A stretch of DNA of 64,000 bases from JAJPKK01 sp963747835 (lineage in GTDB: Bacteria > Pseudomonadota > Alphaproteobacteria > Rhizobiales > Xanthobacteraceae), in the NCBI GenBank assembly GCA_963747835.1, contig CAVVGO010000006.1, forward strand, positions 1,240,001 through 1,304,000, in the 5' to 3' direction. The notes beneath the pieces are model-generated. The model was not told where the DNA came from. It did no database searches and saw nothing but the letters and a program-made list of their open reading frames with translations. Positions within the stretch are counted from its first letter, which is position 1; every line of letters begins with the position of its first letter. Position numbers and translations under genes: made by a program. Of this stretch, positions 8,876 to 19,757 are shown in pieces.

Positions 8876-10120
8876 GTGGCTCCCGATGACGACCTGAACG
8901 CTCCGCTGGGGCTCAACAAAAAACCGGTGAGCCGACGCGTACCGCCGCTCGCCCTCCCGGTGGCAGCGGGATTACTTGGGCTCCTGCTGGCCGTAGGGGT
9001 GGCCTGGAGCCTGCTCGGCAACGATCCGTTGGGCGGCGAACCCATGGTTGTGGTCAATGCCGGCCTGAGCCCCGACGGCACCCCGGAGAAAAAGCCGCCG
9101 ATTGCCCCGAAGGTCGAAGATGCGGCCTCAACGCGCGCCACCACGTTGCCGGCGGCGGATCCGATCACGAGGATCGTGGCGGGCGAACCGGTCGCGGAAA
9201 AGTCCGGCGACAAGGGACTGGAAAAGCCGGCAGGCCGGGGCGAGCAGATCGTCACCATCATCGACGGCAAGAGCGGCGCACGGCAAGAAGTGAGAATCCC
9301 GGCCGCCGCCGATCCGACGAACACCAGCGTCAACACCCAGCTCATCGAGATGACGCGCTATGGCGCGATCCCGCGCGTCGGCGCCGATGGCTCACGCGCC
9401 GCCCAGGCCTACGGGCGGCCGATCCAGGCCAAGCCGACCTCGCCGCAGATCGCAATCGTCGTCGCCGGCCTCGGAATTTCGGCAAGCGTCACCACCGAGG
9501 CGCTCAACAAGTTGCCGGGCCCGATCACATTCGCGTTCGCACCCTACGGGATCGATCTCGAACGGGTGGCCGGCAAGGCGCGCAGCCTTGGACACGAACT
9601 GCTGCTGCAGGTCCCGATGGAGCCATTCGACTACCCGGACAACGATCCGGGTCCGCAGACGCTGGTCACCGCGATGACGTCCGAGCAGAACATCGAGCGC
9701 CTGCAATGGGCGATGGGCCGCTTCCAAGGCTATGTGGGCGTCTCCAACCAGATGGGTGCTCGCTTCACCGCATCGGAATCGTCGTTTTCTCCGATCATGC
9801 GCGAGATCGGCAGGCGCGGGCTCATCTATGTGGACGACGGCAGTTCGCCCCGCAGCCTCGCGAGCCAGATCGCCGGCGGCAACAGCCTGCCGTTTGCCAA
9901 GGCCAACCTCGTGCTCGATACGGTGCCGTCTCCGGGCGACATCGACCGCGCCCTGGTGCGCCTCGAGGGCATGTCGCGCGACAATGGCATCGCGATAGGC
10001 TTTGCGTCGGCGCTGCCGGTATCGATCGAGCGCATTTCCCTGTGGGCGAAGACCCTCGACAGCCGGGGCTTCACCCTCGCGCCGATCTCCGCGGCGGCGG
10101 CGCGCGCCAAGTCAAGCTAA
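8876..10120 (+). CDS. Divergent polysaccharide deacetylase family protein (YibQ type)
   Basis: 414 residues from a GTG start: a short cytoplasmic N-terminus, one membrane segment (about residues 24-46, LALPVAAGLLGLLLAVGVAW), a Pro/Lys-rich linker and a periplasmic domain. That domain has the fold-defining stretches of the divergent polysaccharide deacetylase family: IAIVVAGLGIS, ITFAFAPYG, ELLLQVPMEP, GVSNQMGARFTA, GLIYVDDGSS, and a C-terminal ISAAAA. The first conserved position reads AGLG where many homologues have DGLG. The gene usually follows envC-ctpA, which suggests a cell-wall role, but the substrate is unknown. The stop codon lies inside a 15-bp tandem repeat. Confidence 0.85.
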   Translation: MAPDDDLNAPLGLNKKPVSRRVPPLALPVAAGLLGLLLAVGVAWSLLGNDPLGGEPMVVVNAGLSPDGTPEKKPPIAPKVEDAASTRATTLPAADPITRIVAGEPVAEKSGDKGLEKPAGRGEQIVTIIDGKSGARQEVRIPAAADPTNTSVNTQLIEMTRYGAIPRVGADGSRAAQAYGRPIQAKPTSPQIAIVVAGLGISASVTTEALNKLPGPITFAFAPYGIDLERVAGKARSLGHELLLQVPMEPFDYPDNDPGPQTLVTAMTSEQNIERLQWAMGRFQGYVGVSNQMGARFTASESSFSPIMREIGRRGLIYVDDGSSPRSLASQIAGGNSLPFAKANLVLDTVPSPGDIDRALVRLEGMSRDNGIAIGFASALPVSIERISLWAKTLDSRGFTLAPISAAAARAKSS

Positions 10121-10175
10121 TATAAGTCGAGCTAATATAAGTCGAGCTAATATAGGTCGAGCTAAGTCGAGCTAG
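10111..10175. repeat. 15-bp tandem repeat spanning a stop codon
   Basis: Three copies of gtcgagctaatataa (10111-10125 with one mismatch, 10126-10140, 10141-10155 with one mismatch) are followed by two truncated 10-bp copies (10156-10165, 10166-10175). The TAA of the deacetylase-like gene (10118-10120) is inside the first copy and a TAA recurs in following units. Confidence 0.9.
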
Positions 10176-10204
10176 CGCAACCGCCGCATCAACCGAGCCC
10201 GCCC

Positions 10205-10711
10205 ATGAGCCGCTTCGAGGATTTGCCGTACCGCCCCTGTGCCGGGCTGATGGTCCTCAATCGGGCGGGGCGCGTGTTCATCGGGCGGCGTTTCGAGGGC
10301 CCGGAGCACATCGACGAAACCCACGTCTGGCAGATGCCCCAGGGCGGCATTGATCGCGGCGAGGAGCCGTGGCCGGCGGCGCTCCGCGAACTTTACGAGG
10401 AAACCAGCATGCGCTCGATCGAGCGGCTCGGCGAGATCGCCGACTGGCTCACTTATGACATTCCGCGCGATATCGTCGGGCAGGCCTGGGGCGGCAAGTA
10501 TCGCGGCCAGACCCAGAAATGGTTCGCGCTGCGCTTTACCGGCGAGGACAGCGAGATCAACATTTCCTCGCCCGGAGGCGGTGCCCACGACCCTGAATTC
10601 ATCGACTGGAAATGGGAGACCGTGGCGTGCCTGCCGGACCTCGTGGTGCCGTTCAAGCGGCCAATCTACGAGCGGGTAGTGCGGGAGTTTTCCAAATTTG
10701 CAGGCGGCTGA
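10205..10711 (+). CDS. rppH: RNA pyrophosphohydrolase (Nudix)
   Basis: Removes pyrophosphate from the 5' end of transcripts, starting RNase E-dependent decay; it also hydrolyses dinucleoside polyphosphates. 168 residues with the full Nudix box at about residues 41-63 (GGIDRGEEPWPAALRELYEE), the N-terminal YRPCAGLMVLN, and the FIDWKWE segment typical of RppH. It is convergent with atpC with only 11 bases between the stops and no clear terminator hairpin. Confidence 0.94.
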   Translation: MSRFEDLPYRPCAGLMVLNRAGRVFIGRRFEGPEHIDETHVWQMPQGGIDRGEEPWPAALRELYEETSMRSIERLGEIADWLTYDIPRDIVGQAWGGKYRGQTQKWFALRFTGEDSEINISSPGGGAHDPEFIDWKWETVACLPDLVVPFKRPIYERVVREFSKFAGG

Positions 10712-10722
10712 GCCCGCGGCGC

Positions 10723-11121
10723 TCACTTCCCTAGCGCCACCGCGAGCAACTTGAACTGATCCAGCCGCTCGCGGGCCTTGTCGCGCGCCGCGGCGCTCTC
10801 GGCATCGGCCACGTCCTCTTCGGCATCCTCGATGGCCTGGGCGACCGTGGCAGCGTCGAACTCGGCCGCCAACACCGCCTGCTCCGCCAGCACGGTGAGG
10901 CCCGCCGGCCCGACTTCGGCAAATCCGCCGCGCACCACGATACGCTGCGGTGCGCCGTCGCCATAGATCGTCAGCACCCCGGGCTTGAGCGTCGCCACAT
11001 AGGGCGCGTGGCCGGCGAGGACGCCGAAATCGCCCTCCTCGCCGGGCACGTCGACCTGCGTGACGTCACCGGCGAACACCAGCCGCTCGGGTGAAACCAG
11101 CTCGAAACGGAACGTGGCCAT
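10723..11121 (-). CDS. atpC: ATP synthase epsilon subunit
   Basis: Central-stalk subunit of F1 that couples rotation to catalysis and can inhibit ATP hydrolysis. The 132 residues carry the beta-sandwich start FRFELVSPERLVFAGDV, GDFGVLAGHAP and a C-terminal helical part (VADAESAAARDKARERLDQF). Last gene of the atpHAGDC operon, 12 bases after atpD. Confidence 0.96.
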   Translation of the reverse strand: MATFRFELVSPERLVFAGDVTQVDVPGEEGDFGVLAGHAPYVATLKPGVLTIYGDGAPQRIVVRGGFAEVGPAGLTVLAEQAVLAAEFDAATVAQAIEDAEEDVADAESAAARDKARERLDQFKLLAVALGK

Positions 11122-11133
11122 GGCGGCGCGGTC

Positions 11134-12568
11134 CTAGGCCGCTTCGGCGGCGAGCTTCTTCGCCTTCTCGACAGCCTCGTCGATGGTCCCGACCATGTAA
11201 AACGCAGCCTCCGGAAGATGATCGTACTGGCCGTCGCACAGGCCCTTGAAGCCGCGGATCGTGTCGGCGAGATCGACGAACTTGCCGGGCGAACCGGTGA
11301 ACACTTCGGCCACGAAAAACGGCTGCGACAGGAAACGCTCGATCTTGCGGGCGCGCGCGACCGCGATCTTGTCCTCCTCGGAGAGTTCGTCCATGCCCAG
11401 GATCGCGATGATGTCCTGAAGCGCCTTGTAACGTTGCAGCACCTGCTGGACTTGGCGCGCAACCTGATAATGCTCCTCACCGACCACGAGGGGCGAGAGC
11501 ATGCGCGAGGTCGAGTTCGAGCGGATCGACCGCCGGATAAATGCCCTTTTCGGCGATGCCGCGCGACAGCACCGTGGTGGCGTCAAGATGCGCGAACGAC
11601 GTCGCGGGCGCCGGATCCGTGAGATCGTCTGCCGGCACGTAGATCGCTTGCACCGAGGTGATCGATCCCTTGGTGGTGGTCGTGATGCGCTCCTGCAAGG
11701 CGCCCATGTCGGTGGCAAGCGTCGGCTGATACCCCACCGCCGACGGAATGCGGCCGAGCAGCGCCGACACCTCGGAACCCGCCTGGGTGAAGCGGAAGAT
11801 GTTGTCGACGAAGAACAGCACGTCCTGGCCTTGATCGCGGAAATATTCCGCGACCGTGAGACCGGAGAGGCCGACGCGGGCGCGCGCGCCGGGCGGCTCG
11901 TTCATCTGGCCATACACCAGCGCGCATTTCGATTTGACGTTGGGGTCCGGGTGGTGTGGATCGGCATTGACCTTGGACTCGATGAACTCGTGATAGAGGT
12001 CGTTGCCCTCGCGGGTACGCTCGCCGACGCCGGCGAATACCGAGAAGCCGCCGTGTGCCTTGGCGACGTTGTTGATGAGTTCCTGGATCAGCACGGTCTT
12101 GCCGACCCCGGCGCCGCCGAACAGCCCGACCTTGCCGCCCTTGGCGTAGGGCGCGAGCAGATCCACGACCTTGATGCCGGTGACGAGAATATCGGCCTCG
12201 GTCGATTGATCCGTGTAGGCCGGGGCCGACGCGTGAATCGGGCGTCTCTCGTCATGCGGAATGGGGCCGGCCTCATCCACCGGTTCGCCGATCACGTTCA
12301 TGATGCGCCCGAGCGTGCCGGCACCGACCGGCACCGCGATCGCCTGGCCGGTATCGGCGACCTCCTGGCCGCGCACGAGGCCCTCGGTGGTATCCATCGC
12401 GACGGTGCGCACCGTCGACTTGCCGAGATGCTGGGCCACCTCCAGCACGAGGCGGCTGCCCTGGTTCTGGGTCTCGAGTGCGTTCAGGATCGCCGGCAGA
12501 TGGCCGTCGAACTGAACGTCGACGACGGCGCCGATGACCTGGGTGATGCGTCCGACTGAAACAGTCAT
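11134..12568 (-). CDS. atpD: ATP synthase beta subunit, frame broken near 11515
   Basis: Catalytic subunit of F1. Walker A GGAGVGKTVLIQELI, GERTREGNDLY, and the Walker B strand DVLFFVDNIFRFTQAG are all present. The frame shifts by one extra base between about 11510 and 11522: the first part runs into PLELDLAHAL, whereas removing one A (minus strand) gives DSTSRML and then the normal continuation VVGEEHY...VQQVLQRYKALQDII. The corrected length is 477 residues, the usual size. Because atpD is normally essential and this appears to be the main operon, an assembly indel is far more likely than loss. Confidence 0.95.
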
Positions 12569-12609
12569 AGGTGGTCCTCGTTAACTCGGGTAATGGGCTC
12601 GAGCGTTGC

Positions 12610-13482
12610 TCATAACGCTTCGGCGCCGGAGATGATCTCGATCAGTTCCTTGGTGATCATCGCCTGGCGGGTACGGTTGTAGGTCAGCGTCTGCTTGCGG
12701 ATCATGTCGCCGGCATTGCGGGTCGCATTGTCCATGGCGGTCATTTGCGCGCCATAGAACGAAGCCGCGTTCTCCATCAGGGCACGGAAAATCTGCACCG
12801 AGATGTTGCGCGGCAACAGCGCCGCCAGGATGTCCTCTTCGTCCGGCTCATATTCGTAGACGGCACCGCCGCCGGCCGTATCGGCCGGGAACGTCGCCGG
12901 GATCAGTTGCTGCGCGGTCGGGATCTGGGCCATGACCGAGCGAAACCGCGAGAAGAACAAGGTGCAGACGTCAAACCCGCCGGCCTCGAACAGCGCCACG
13001 ATCTTGCGGCCGATGGCGTCGGCATTCTCGAACTTGATCTGGCGCACCGATCGCAAGTCGACGGCCTCGACGATCCGGCTCTCGAACTGCCGCCGGAGTT
13101 GATCGAAGCCCTTGCGGCCGACACAGAAGAACTTGACGTCCTTGCCGTCGGCGAGGAGCGCGTTGGCACGCTCGCGGGCAAGGCGCACGATCGCCGAATT
13201 GAACGGCCCGCACAGCCCGCGTTCCCCGGTGCAGACCAGCAGGAGATGAACCCGATCGGCGCCGGTGCCGGCGAGGAGCTTGGGCCCACCCGGATTGTTG
13301 CCGACCGATGACGCGATGTTGCCGAGCACCTTTCCCATGCGTTCCGCATAAGGCCGCGACGCCTCCGCGGCCACGGTGGCGCGGCGCAGCTTGGAGGCCG
13401 CCACCATCTGCATGGCCTTGGTGATCTTCTGCGTCGCCTTGGTGGCGGCGATGCGGACGCGCATGTCCTTGAGGCTGGCCAT
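12610..13482 (-). CDS. atpG: ATP synthase gamma subunit
   Basis: The rotating shaft of F1. 290 residues with the conserved N-terminal MASLKDMRVRIAATKATQKI and MQMVAASKLRRA, and the C-terminal ENAASFYGAQMTAMDNATRN and YNRTRQAMITKELIEI. It lies between atpA and atpD with short gaps, in the normal order. Confidence 0.97.
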   Translation of the reverse strand: MASLKDMRVRIAATKATQKITKAMQMVAASKLRRATVAAEASRPYAERMGKVLGNIASSVGNNPGGPKLLAGTGADRVHLLLVCTGERGLCGPFNSAIVRLARERANALLADGKDVKFFCVGRKGFDQLRRQFESRIVEAVDLRSVRQIKFENADAIGRKIVALFEAGGFDVCTLFFSRFRSVMAQIPTAQQLIPATFPADTAGGGAVYEYEPDEEDILAALLPRNISVQIFRALMENAASFYGAQMTAMDNATRNAGDMIRKQTLTYNRTRQAMITKELIEIISGAEAL

Positions 13483-13536
13483 TCCGTCTCTATCCCTGCG
13501 ACCTTGCCGGCGCCTTCATCATGCAAAAGTCTTGGA

Positions 13537-15066
<1,530 letters not shown>

Positions 15067-15067
<1 letters not shown>

Positions 15068-15639
15068 CAGCCGACCTCTTTCATGGCGTGCCTGAGTGCA
15101 TTGAGCTTGGTGCGGAGCGAACTGTCGACCATGCGGCTGCCGAACTTCACGACAAGTCCGCCAATGATCGCGGGATCGACCTTGACGTCGAGCCGGACGT
15201 CCTTTCCGGTCACCGCATGGAGCGTCGCGTTGATCTCGGCGAGATGCGCGGCCGAGAGCGGCTCGGCGACCATCACCTCGGCGCTCACCTCGCCCTTGTG
15301 GCGGGCGACCAGCGCCGCATGGGCCCGGATGATGTCGCGCACCGCGAACAGCCGCCGGTTTGCCGCCACCACCTTGAGAAACCGAGCCGCGAGCCCGCCG
15401 ATACCGGCCTTGTCGAGGACCGCGGCAAGCGCCTTCGACTGCACGTCGGGCGTGAACACCGGACTGCGGACGAGGCGGCTCAGGTCCGCGCTTTCGTCGA
15501 GAAGCCGGTCGAATGTCTTCAAGTCGGCTTCGACCGAATCCATGGCGTTCACGTCAAGCGCGAGTTCGAACAAGGCGGTCGCATATCGGCCCGCCATGCC
15601 GGTAAGAATAGGATTTTCCCCTGCCACGCTCTCGCCCAT
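15067..15639 (-). CDS. atpH: ATP synthase delta subunit
   Basis: Joins F1 to the peripheral stalk. 190 residues, beginning MGESVAGENPILTGMAGRYA; the ALFELALD segment and C-terminal DPAIIGGLVVKFGSRMVD are diagnostic. First gene of the operon; the F0 genes are not here, as is usual in Rhizobiales where they lie at another locus. About 200 bases separate it from the recQ stop; the operon promoter should be there, but no convincing -35/-10 pair stood out. Confidence 0.95.
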
Positions 15640-15847
15640 AACGCGTTGTGATCATTCCCGCCGGACAGCGTCCTCGACGCGAGGCGCAAGCCCCTGGAAA
15701 TGATGGAGGACTTGGATTTTTCAGGAACGCCGGGAGCGGCGCGACCGAGTAAAATCGCGGTTTGCTAACACACGGACCGCTGCGGTGCAATACGGCCAAA
15801 GCCGAGGTACCGCAACCGGTCTTCGCCATTGGCAGCGTTTTAACGCT

Positions 15848-17668
15848 TCAGTCTGCCGTTTCATGCCGCCTTATCGCCTCCAGGAATTCCTGCCCGTAAC
15901 GCTTGAGCTTGGCGTCGCCGACCCCGTGGATCTTGGCCATCTCGTCGAGCGTCGCCGGCTTGCGGTGCGCCATGTCGAGGAGGCTGCGATCGGGCAACAC
16001 CACGTAGGCCGGCACCGCTTGCGCCTTGGCGAGCGCGGAGCGGCGGACGCGGAGCGCCCGGAACAACGCCTGATCCTCATCGCTCGATGCTGCCACGGCC
16101 GGCGCCGCGGCACCCTTGCGGGCGGCCTTCTTGCCGGCCGTCGCCGGCTCGCGGCGCAACTCGATTTTCGCCTCGCCCTTGAGCACCGCGCGACCGGCCG
16201 GCGGCACGGTCCAACGGCCATAGCCGGTGATGTCGAGCGCCAGGATGCCGGCGGCATAAAGCTGGCGGAAGATCGAACGCCACTCGTTGCGGCTGTGCTC
16301 CTTGCCGACCCCGAAAGTCGGCAGCGCGTCGTGGCGGAAATTCTTGATCCCGTCGGTCTCCTCGCCGAGCAGAAGGCTGATCAGGTGCTCGGTCCCGAAG
16401 CGCTCGCCGGTGCGCAGGATGGCCGACATCGCCTTCTGGGCGGCGATCGTCCCGTCGATTACTGCGACGCCGCCGGCGCAAACGTCGCAATTCCCGCACG
16501 GGCCCGAGGTCTCGCCAAAGTAGCCGAGCAGGGTCTGGCGCCGGCAGCGCGGGGACTCGCATAGCGCGACAAGAGCGTTGAGCCGCAGGCGGTCGACCCG
16601 CTTCTGCTCGTCCGACGCAGCACCTTCCTCGATCTGACGGCGGCGCAACGCGATGTCGCCGGTGCTGTAGAGCGTGAGCGTGTCGGCCGGCAGCCCGTCG
16701 CGGCCGGCGCGGCCGATCTCCTGGTAATAGCTCTCGATGTTGTTCGGCATGGTGGCGTGGCAGACAAACCGGACGTCCGGCTTGTCGATGCCCATGCCGA
16801 ACGCGATGGTCGCCGCCATGACGATGCCGTCCTCCTGGAGGAACGTGTCCTGGTGGCGCGAACGCAACGCCGTGTCCATGCCGGCGTGATAATGCAGCGC
16901 CTTGAAGCCTTCCTGGCGGAGGAATTCCGCCAGTTCCTCGGTCTGGCGCCGCGAGCCGCAGTAGACGATGCCGCTGTCGCCGCGATGCGCCGCGGCGAAC
17001 GCGCCGACCTGACCGCGACCGCCACTGCGCGCCGTCATGGCGAGCCGCAGGTTCGGCCGATCGAACCCGTGCACGAACACCTGCGGCGGTTCCCGAAACA
17101 GCCGCGATGCGATGTCGGCGCGCGTTGCCGCATCCGCCGTCGCCGTGAAGGCGACGATCTGGAGTCCGCCGAGCGCGTCGTGCAATCCCGACAGGCTCAT
17201 GTATTCCGGGCGGAAGTCGTGGCCCCATTGCGAGATGCAATGGGCCTCGTCGACCGCCATCAGGCCGACCTTGGCGCGGCGCAGCAGCGCGATGGTGTCG
17301 GGCTTGGCAAGCCGCTCCGGCGCCACGTAGACGAGGCGCAATTCGCCGCGGGCGATCTGTTCGAGAACCTGGCGGTTCTCGTCGAAATCGTTGGCCGAGT
17401 TCAGGCTTGCGGCGGCGACGCCGTAGCTGCGCAATTGCGCCACCTGGTTGCGCATCAGGGCGATCAACGGCGACACCACGATGGTGAGTCCGTCGCGCAG
17501 TAACGCCGGCAACTGATAACACAGCGACTTGCCGCTGCCGGTCGGCATCACGGCGAGCACGTCGCGGCCCGACAGGATGGTCGCGATGATCTCGTCCTGC
17601 CCGGCGCGGAAGGACTCGAATCCGAACACCTTGTGCAGCAGCGTGCCGGCGGCGGCGAGATCGGCCAT
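15848..17668 (-). CDS. recQ: ATP-dependent DNA helicase RecQ
   Basis: 3'-5' helicase of recombination and fork repair. Motif I PTGSGKSLCYQLPALL, motif II DEAH within VDEAHCISQWGHDFRPEY, motif VI QEIGRAGRDGLPAD, the zinc-binding cysteines of the RQC region (CESPRCRRQT...CGNCDVC) and a C-terminal HRDC domain (MAHRKPATLDEMAKIHGVGD) are all seen. The frame is open far upstream, but ATG 17668 (MADLAAAGTLLHKVFGFESF) gives 606 residues matching RecQ; the upstream extension is translated repeat DNA. Confidence 0.95.
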   Translation of the reverse strand: MADLAAAGTLLHKVFGFESFRAGQDEIIATILSGRDVLAVMPTGSGKSLCYQLPALLRDGLTIVVSPLIALMRNQVAQLRSYGVAAASLNSANDFDENRQVLEQIARGELRLVYVAPERLAKPDTIALLRRAKVGLMAVDEAHCISQWGHDFRPEYMSLSGLHDALGGLQIVAFTATADAATRADIASRLFREPPQVFVHGFDRPNLRLAMTARSGGRGQVGAFAAAHRGDSGIVYCGSRRQTEELAEFLRQEGFKALHYHAGMDTALRSRHQDTFLQEDGIVMAATIAFGMGIDKPDVRFVCHATMPNNIESYYQEIGRAGRDGLPADTLTLYSTGDIALRRRQIEEGAASDEQKRVDRLRLNALVALCESPRCRRQTLLGYFGETSGPCGNCDVCAGGVAVIDGTIAAQKAMSAILRTGERFGTEHLISLLLGEETDGIKNFRHDALPTFGVGKEHSRNEWRSIFRQLYAAGILALDITGYGRWTVPPAGRAVLKGEAKIELRREPATAGKKAARKGAAAPAVAASSDEDQALFRALRVRRSALAKAQAVPAYVVLPDRSLLDMAHRKPATLDEMAKIHGVGDAKLKRYGQEFLEAIRRHETAD

Positions 17669-18101
17669 GGCTCGTTTCGTGTTCCGGCCGCGATGCGGCG
17701 AGCGAATCTGAGGATGATGTTTGGCAGAATTCCGTGAGTGCAGGGAAAATAACAGGGAGTTTTTCCGGCCTGGAAACCTGCCACGTGCTTGCGGTCCAAA
17801 ACCGACCTTAGAGCGGATTCCGGTGACGTCGAACTGCCTCTCCCGGAGATCGCCGGGCTCGTCCCGGCCATCCACGCCGTTCTCGCGCAATCGCCCAAAG
17901 GAAGACGCGGATGCCCGCGAGAGGCGGGGCATCCGGTAACCACCGGCCGAACCGATCGGAACAGGCTTTGCCTGACGCAAAGCTGCGTGGTTACTGGATC
18001 GCCCGGTCAAGGCCGGGCGATGACAATATTGGGAATCACGCGTTTGAACCACAACACTAGGGCGGATGCGCAGCTTCGCGCCGGCCGGAATCAGGTTCTT
18101 C
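17669..18101. other. Gene-free stretch upstream of recQ
   Basis: About 430 bases with no supported gene. It holds a dispersed palindromic repeat (17808-17935) and a separate GCCCGG/CCGGGC hairpin at 18001-18018. The open frames crossing it on both strands are repeat-derived. Confidence 0.7.
17808..17935. repeat. Dispersed palindromic repeat, copy 1
   Basis: Shares with copy 2 (19851-19983) the blocks ttagagc-ggattccggt, ccgggctcgtcccgg-catccacgcc and agacg-ggatgcccgcga-a-gcggg-cat. The central blocks are partly self-complementary. Such intergenic elements are common in Bradyrhizobium-type genomes; the family name is not claimed here. Confidence 0.65.
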
Positions 18102-18995
18102 CTACGCGGCGTGAGCGGCAATCCGGTCTAGCTGAGCGACGATGTCGATCGGGAGCACGAGGCTTGCAGCCTTCAGATTGTCATGGAGATGCTCGACGGA
18201 GGATGTGCCGGCAATGATCAGGATGTTGGGCGAGCGCTGCAGCAGCCACGCCAGCGCCACCTGGCGAGTCGTGGCGCCCAACGAAGCCGCCGCCGCATCC
18301 AAAAGTGGCGATTGCAGGGGGCGAAAGCCGCCCAGCGGGAAGAAGGGAACATAGGCAATCCCCTGCGCCGCCAACGTGTCGATGAACGGGTCGTCCTGGC
18401 GGTGGGCGAGATTGTAATGGTTCTGCACGCACACGATCTTGGCGATCGCCTGGGCCTCGACGAACTGCCGGAGCGAGATATTGCTGAGACCGATATGGCG
18501 GATCAGCCCTTTGGCCTGGAGGTCCGCCAGGACTGTCAACGGTTCCGCGATAGAGTTCTCATTGGGTCCGAGCTGACCGCCGACACGTAGATTGACGATC
18601 TCAAGCACGTCGAGACCAAGATGGCGCAGATTGTCCTGCACCGCGCTGGCGAGGTCCTCGCGGGAGAGTGCTGAAGGCCAGGACTTGTCCGGTCCGCGCC
18701 GGGCACCGACCTTTGTGACGATCACCAGGTCCTTGGGATAGGGGTGGATCGCCTCGTGGATGATCTCATTGGCGATATGGGGACCGTAATAATCGCTGGT
18801 GTCGATATGGTTGATCCCTAGCCGCACAGCCTCGCACACCACGGTAAGGGCAGCCTGACGATCCCGCGGCGGCCCGAAGGCCATCGGCCCGGTGAGTTGG
18901 ATGGCGCCATAGCCCACGCGGTTCAAGGCAAGGTTGGTGCCGGCGGGTGTGAACGCACTGCCGAGATTGGTTGCAAGATTGATTGATGAAGACAT
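18102..18995 (-). CDS. Aldo/keto reductase family oxidoreductase
   Basis: NADPH-dependent carbonyl reductase fold, 297 residues. Seen are GYGAIQLTGPMAFGPP, the catalytic Asp/Tyr region INHIDTSDYYGPH and the catalytic Lys in VIVTKVGARRG. The usual histidine strand (LDLVLxHR) reads LEIVNLRVGG, with Asn where most have His, as in some actinobacterial-type relatives. ATG 18995 is chosen for the GGAGG 5 nt upstream, not the earlier frame opening at 19091. It is divergent from a TetR regulator that probably controls it; substrate unknown. Confidence 0.88.
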   Translation of the reverse strand: MSSSINLATNLGSAFTPAGTNLALNRVGYGAIQLTGPMAFGPPRDRQAALTVVCEAVRLGINHIDTSDYYGPHIANEIIHEAIHPYPKDLVIVTKVGARRGPDKSWPSALSREDLASAVQDNLRHLGLDVLEIVNLRVGGQLGPNENSIAEPLTVLADLQAKGLIRHIGLSNISLRQFVEAQAIAKIVCVQNHYNLAHRQDDPFIDTLAAQGIAYVPFFPLGGFRPLQSPLLDAAAASLGATTRQVALAWLLQRSPNILIIAGTSSVEHLHDNLKAASLVLPIDIVAQLDRIAAHAA

Positions 18996-19022
18996 CGGGA
19001 CCTCCGCCACTGGGTCATAAAG

Positions 19023-19050
19023 CTTACAGCTATAAACTAACGCATGTAAG
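19023..19050. promoter_or_regulatory. Candidate TetR operator
   Basis: Inverted repeat CTTACA (19023-19028) ... TGTAAG (19045-19050) in the 114-base gap between the divergent aldo/keto reductase and tetR-like genes, in an AT-richer tract. Placement fits a shared operator, but the arms are only 6 bp. Confidence 0.4.
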
Positions 19051-19109
19051 GTTACGGATGTCAACCTTTGCGCTAGGCTGGTACGCATCACCGCAGGTAC
19101 GCTTAAGAA

Positions 19110-19757
19110 ATGAAGTCAGAGACCATTCAGAGAGAAAAGGCGCCCAGGGCACGCAATGCCCGAGGGGAAGGCGAGCGCCTGCGTGACGAGATCATTGCGG
19201 CCGCGATCAAGGTGTTGTCGACCATCGGGGCGGAAGACCCGTTCTCTCTGCGCGCGGTAGCAAAAGAAGCCAAAATCGCGGCGCCGTCGGTCTATATCCA
19301 CTTCGCGGATCGCAATGTCTTGCTGCTCGCGGTGTTGGAAAAACTGTTCCGCGAACAGGTGGCGGTCCGGGCTGCCGCCGAAGAAGAGGCTGCCCGAGCG
19401 GGAGGCGGTCCCTGGGAACGCCTTCTTGCCCGTTCTATCGTGGCCGTCGAGGTCGGGCTGAAGCATCCGGGGCATTTCAAGGTTCTATTTGAGGGCCGTG
19501 TGGTCTTGAGGCTCAACGATCCGCGGATCGCTGATTTTGGCCGCCCGCTTTTGGCGCGCTCCATCGGATTGATCCGAGAGATCAAGCCGATCTCTGCCAA
19601 AGCACGGGTCTCACAAGATCCGCAACGCCTGGCGCTTCTCTTGTGGTCGGGCTTGCACGGAGTGATCTCGCTTCGCATCAACAAGCCCACATTGGACTGG
19701 CCGTCCGCCGTCGTGCTTGCCGAACAGATCACGCGCGCCATCATCCAACCCAAATAG
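19110..19757 (+). CDS. TetR/AcrR family transcriptional regulator
   Basis: 215 residues. The N-terminal helix-turn-helix (about residues 24-70) reads LRDEIIAAAIKVLSTIG then FSLRAVAKEAKIAAPSVYIH and FADRNVLLLAVLEKLF, the classic TetR pattern. The C-terminal ligand domain resembles the WHG-type (LLLWSGLHGVISLRIN). It is divergent from the aldo/keto reductase at 18102-18995 and likely represses it and itself. A dispersed repeat follows downstream. Confidence 0.9.
   Translation: MKSETIQREKAPRARNARGEGERLRDEIIAAAIKVLSTIGAEDPFSLRAVAKEAKIAAPSVYIHFADRNVLLLAVLEKLFREQVAVRAAAEEEAARAGGGPWERLLARSIVAVEVGLKHPGHFKVLFEGRVVLRLNDPRIADFGRPLLARSIGLIREIKPISAKARVSQDPQRLALLLWSGLHGVISLRINKPTLDWPSAVVLAEQITRAIIQPK

Noticed and set aside
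17669..18121. N-terminal extension of about 150 residues on RecQ
   Set aside because: The extension translates a dispersed repeat; RecQ homology starts right at ATG 17668.
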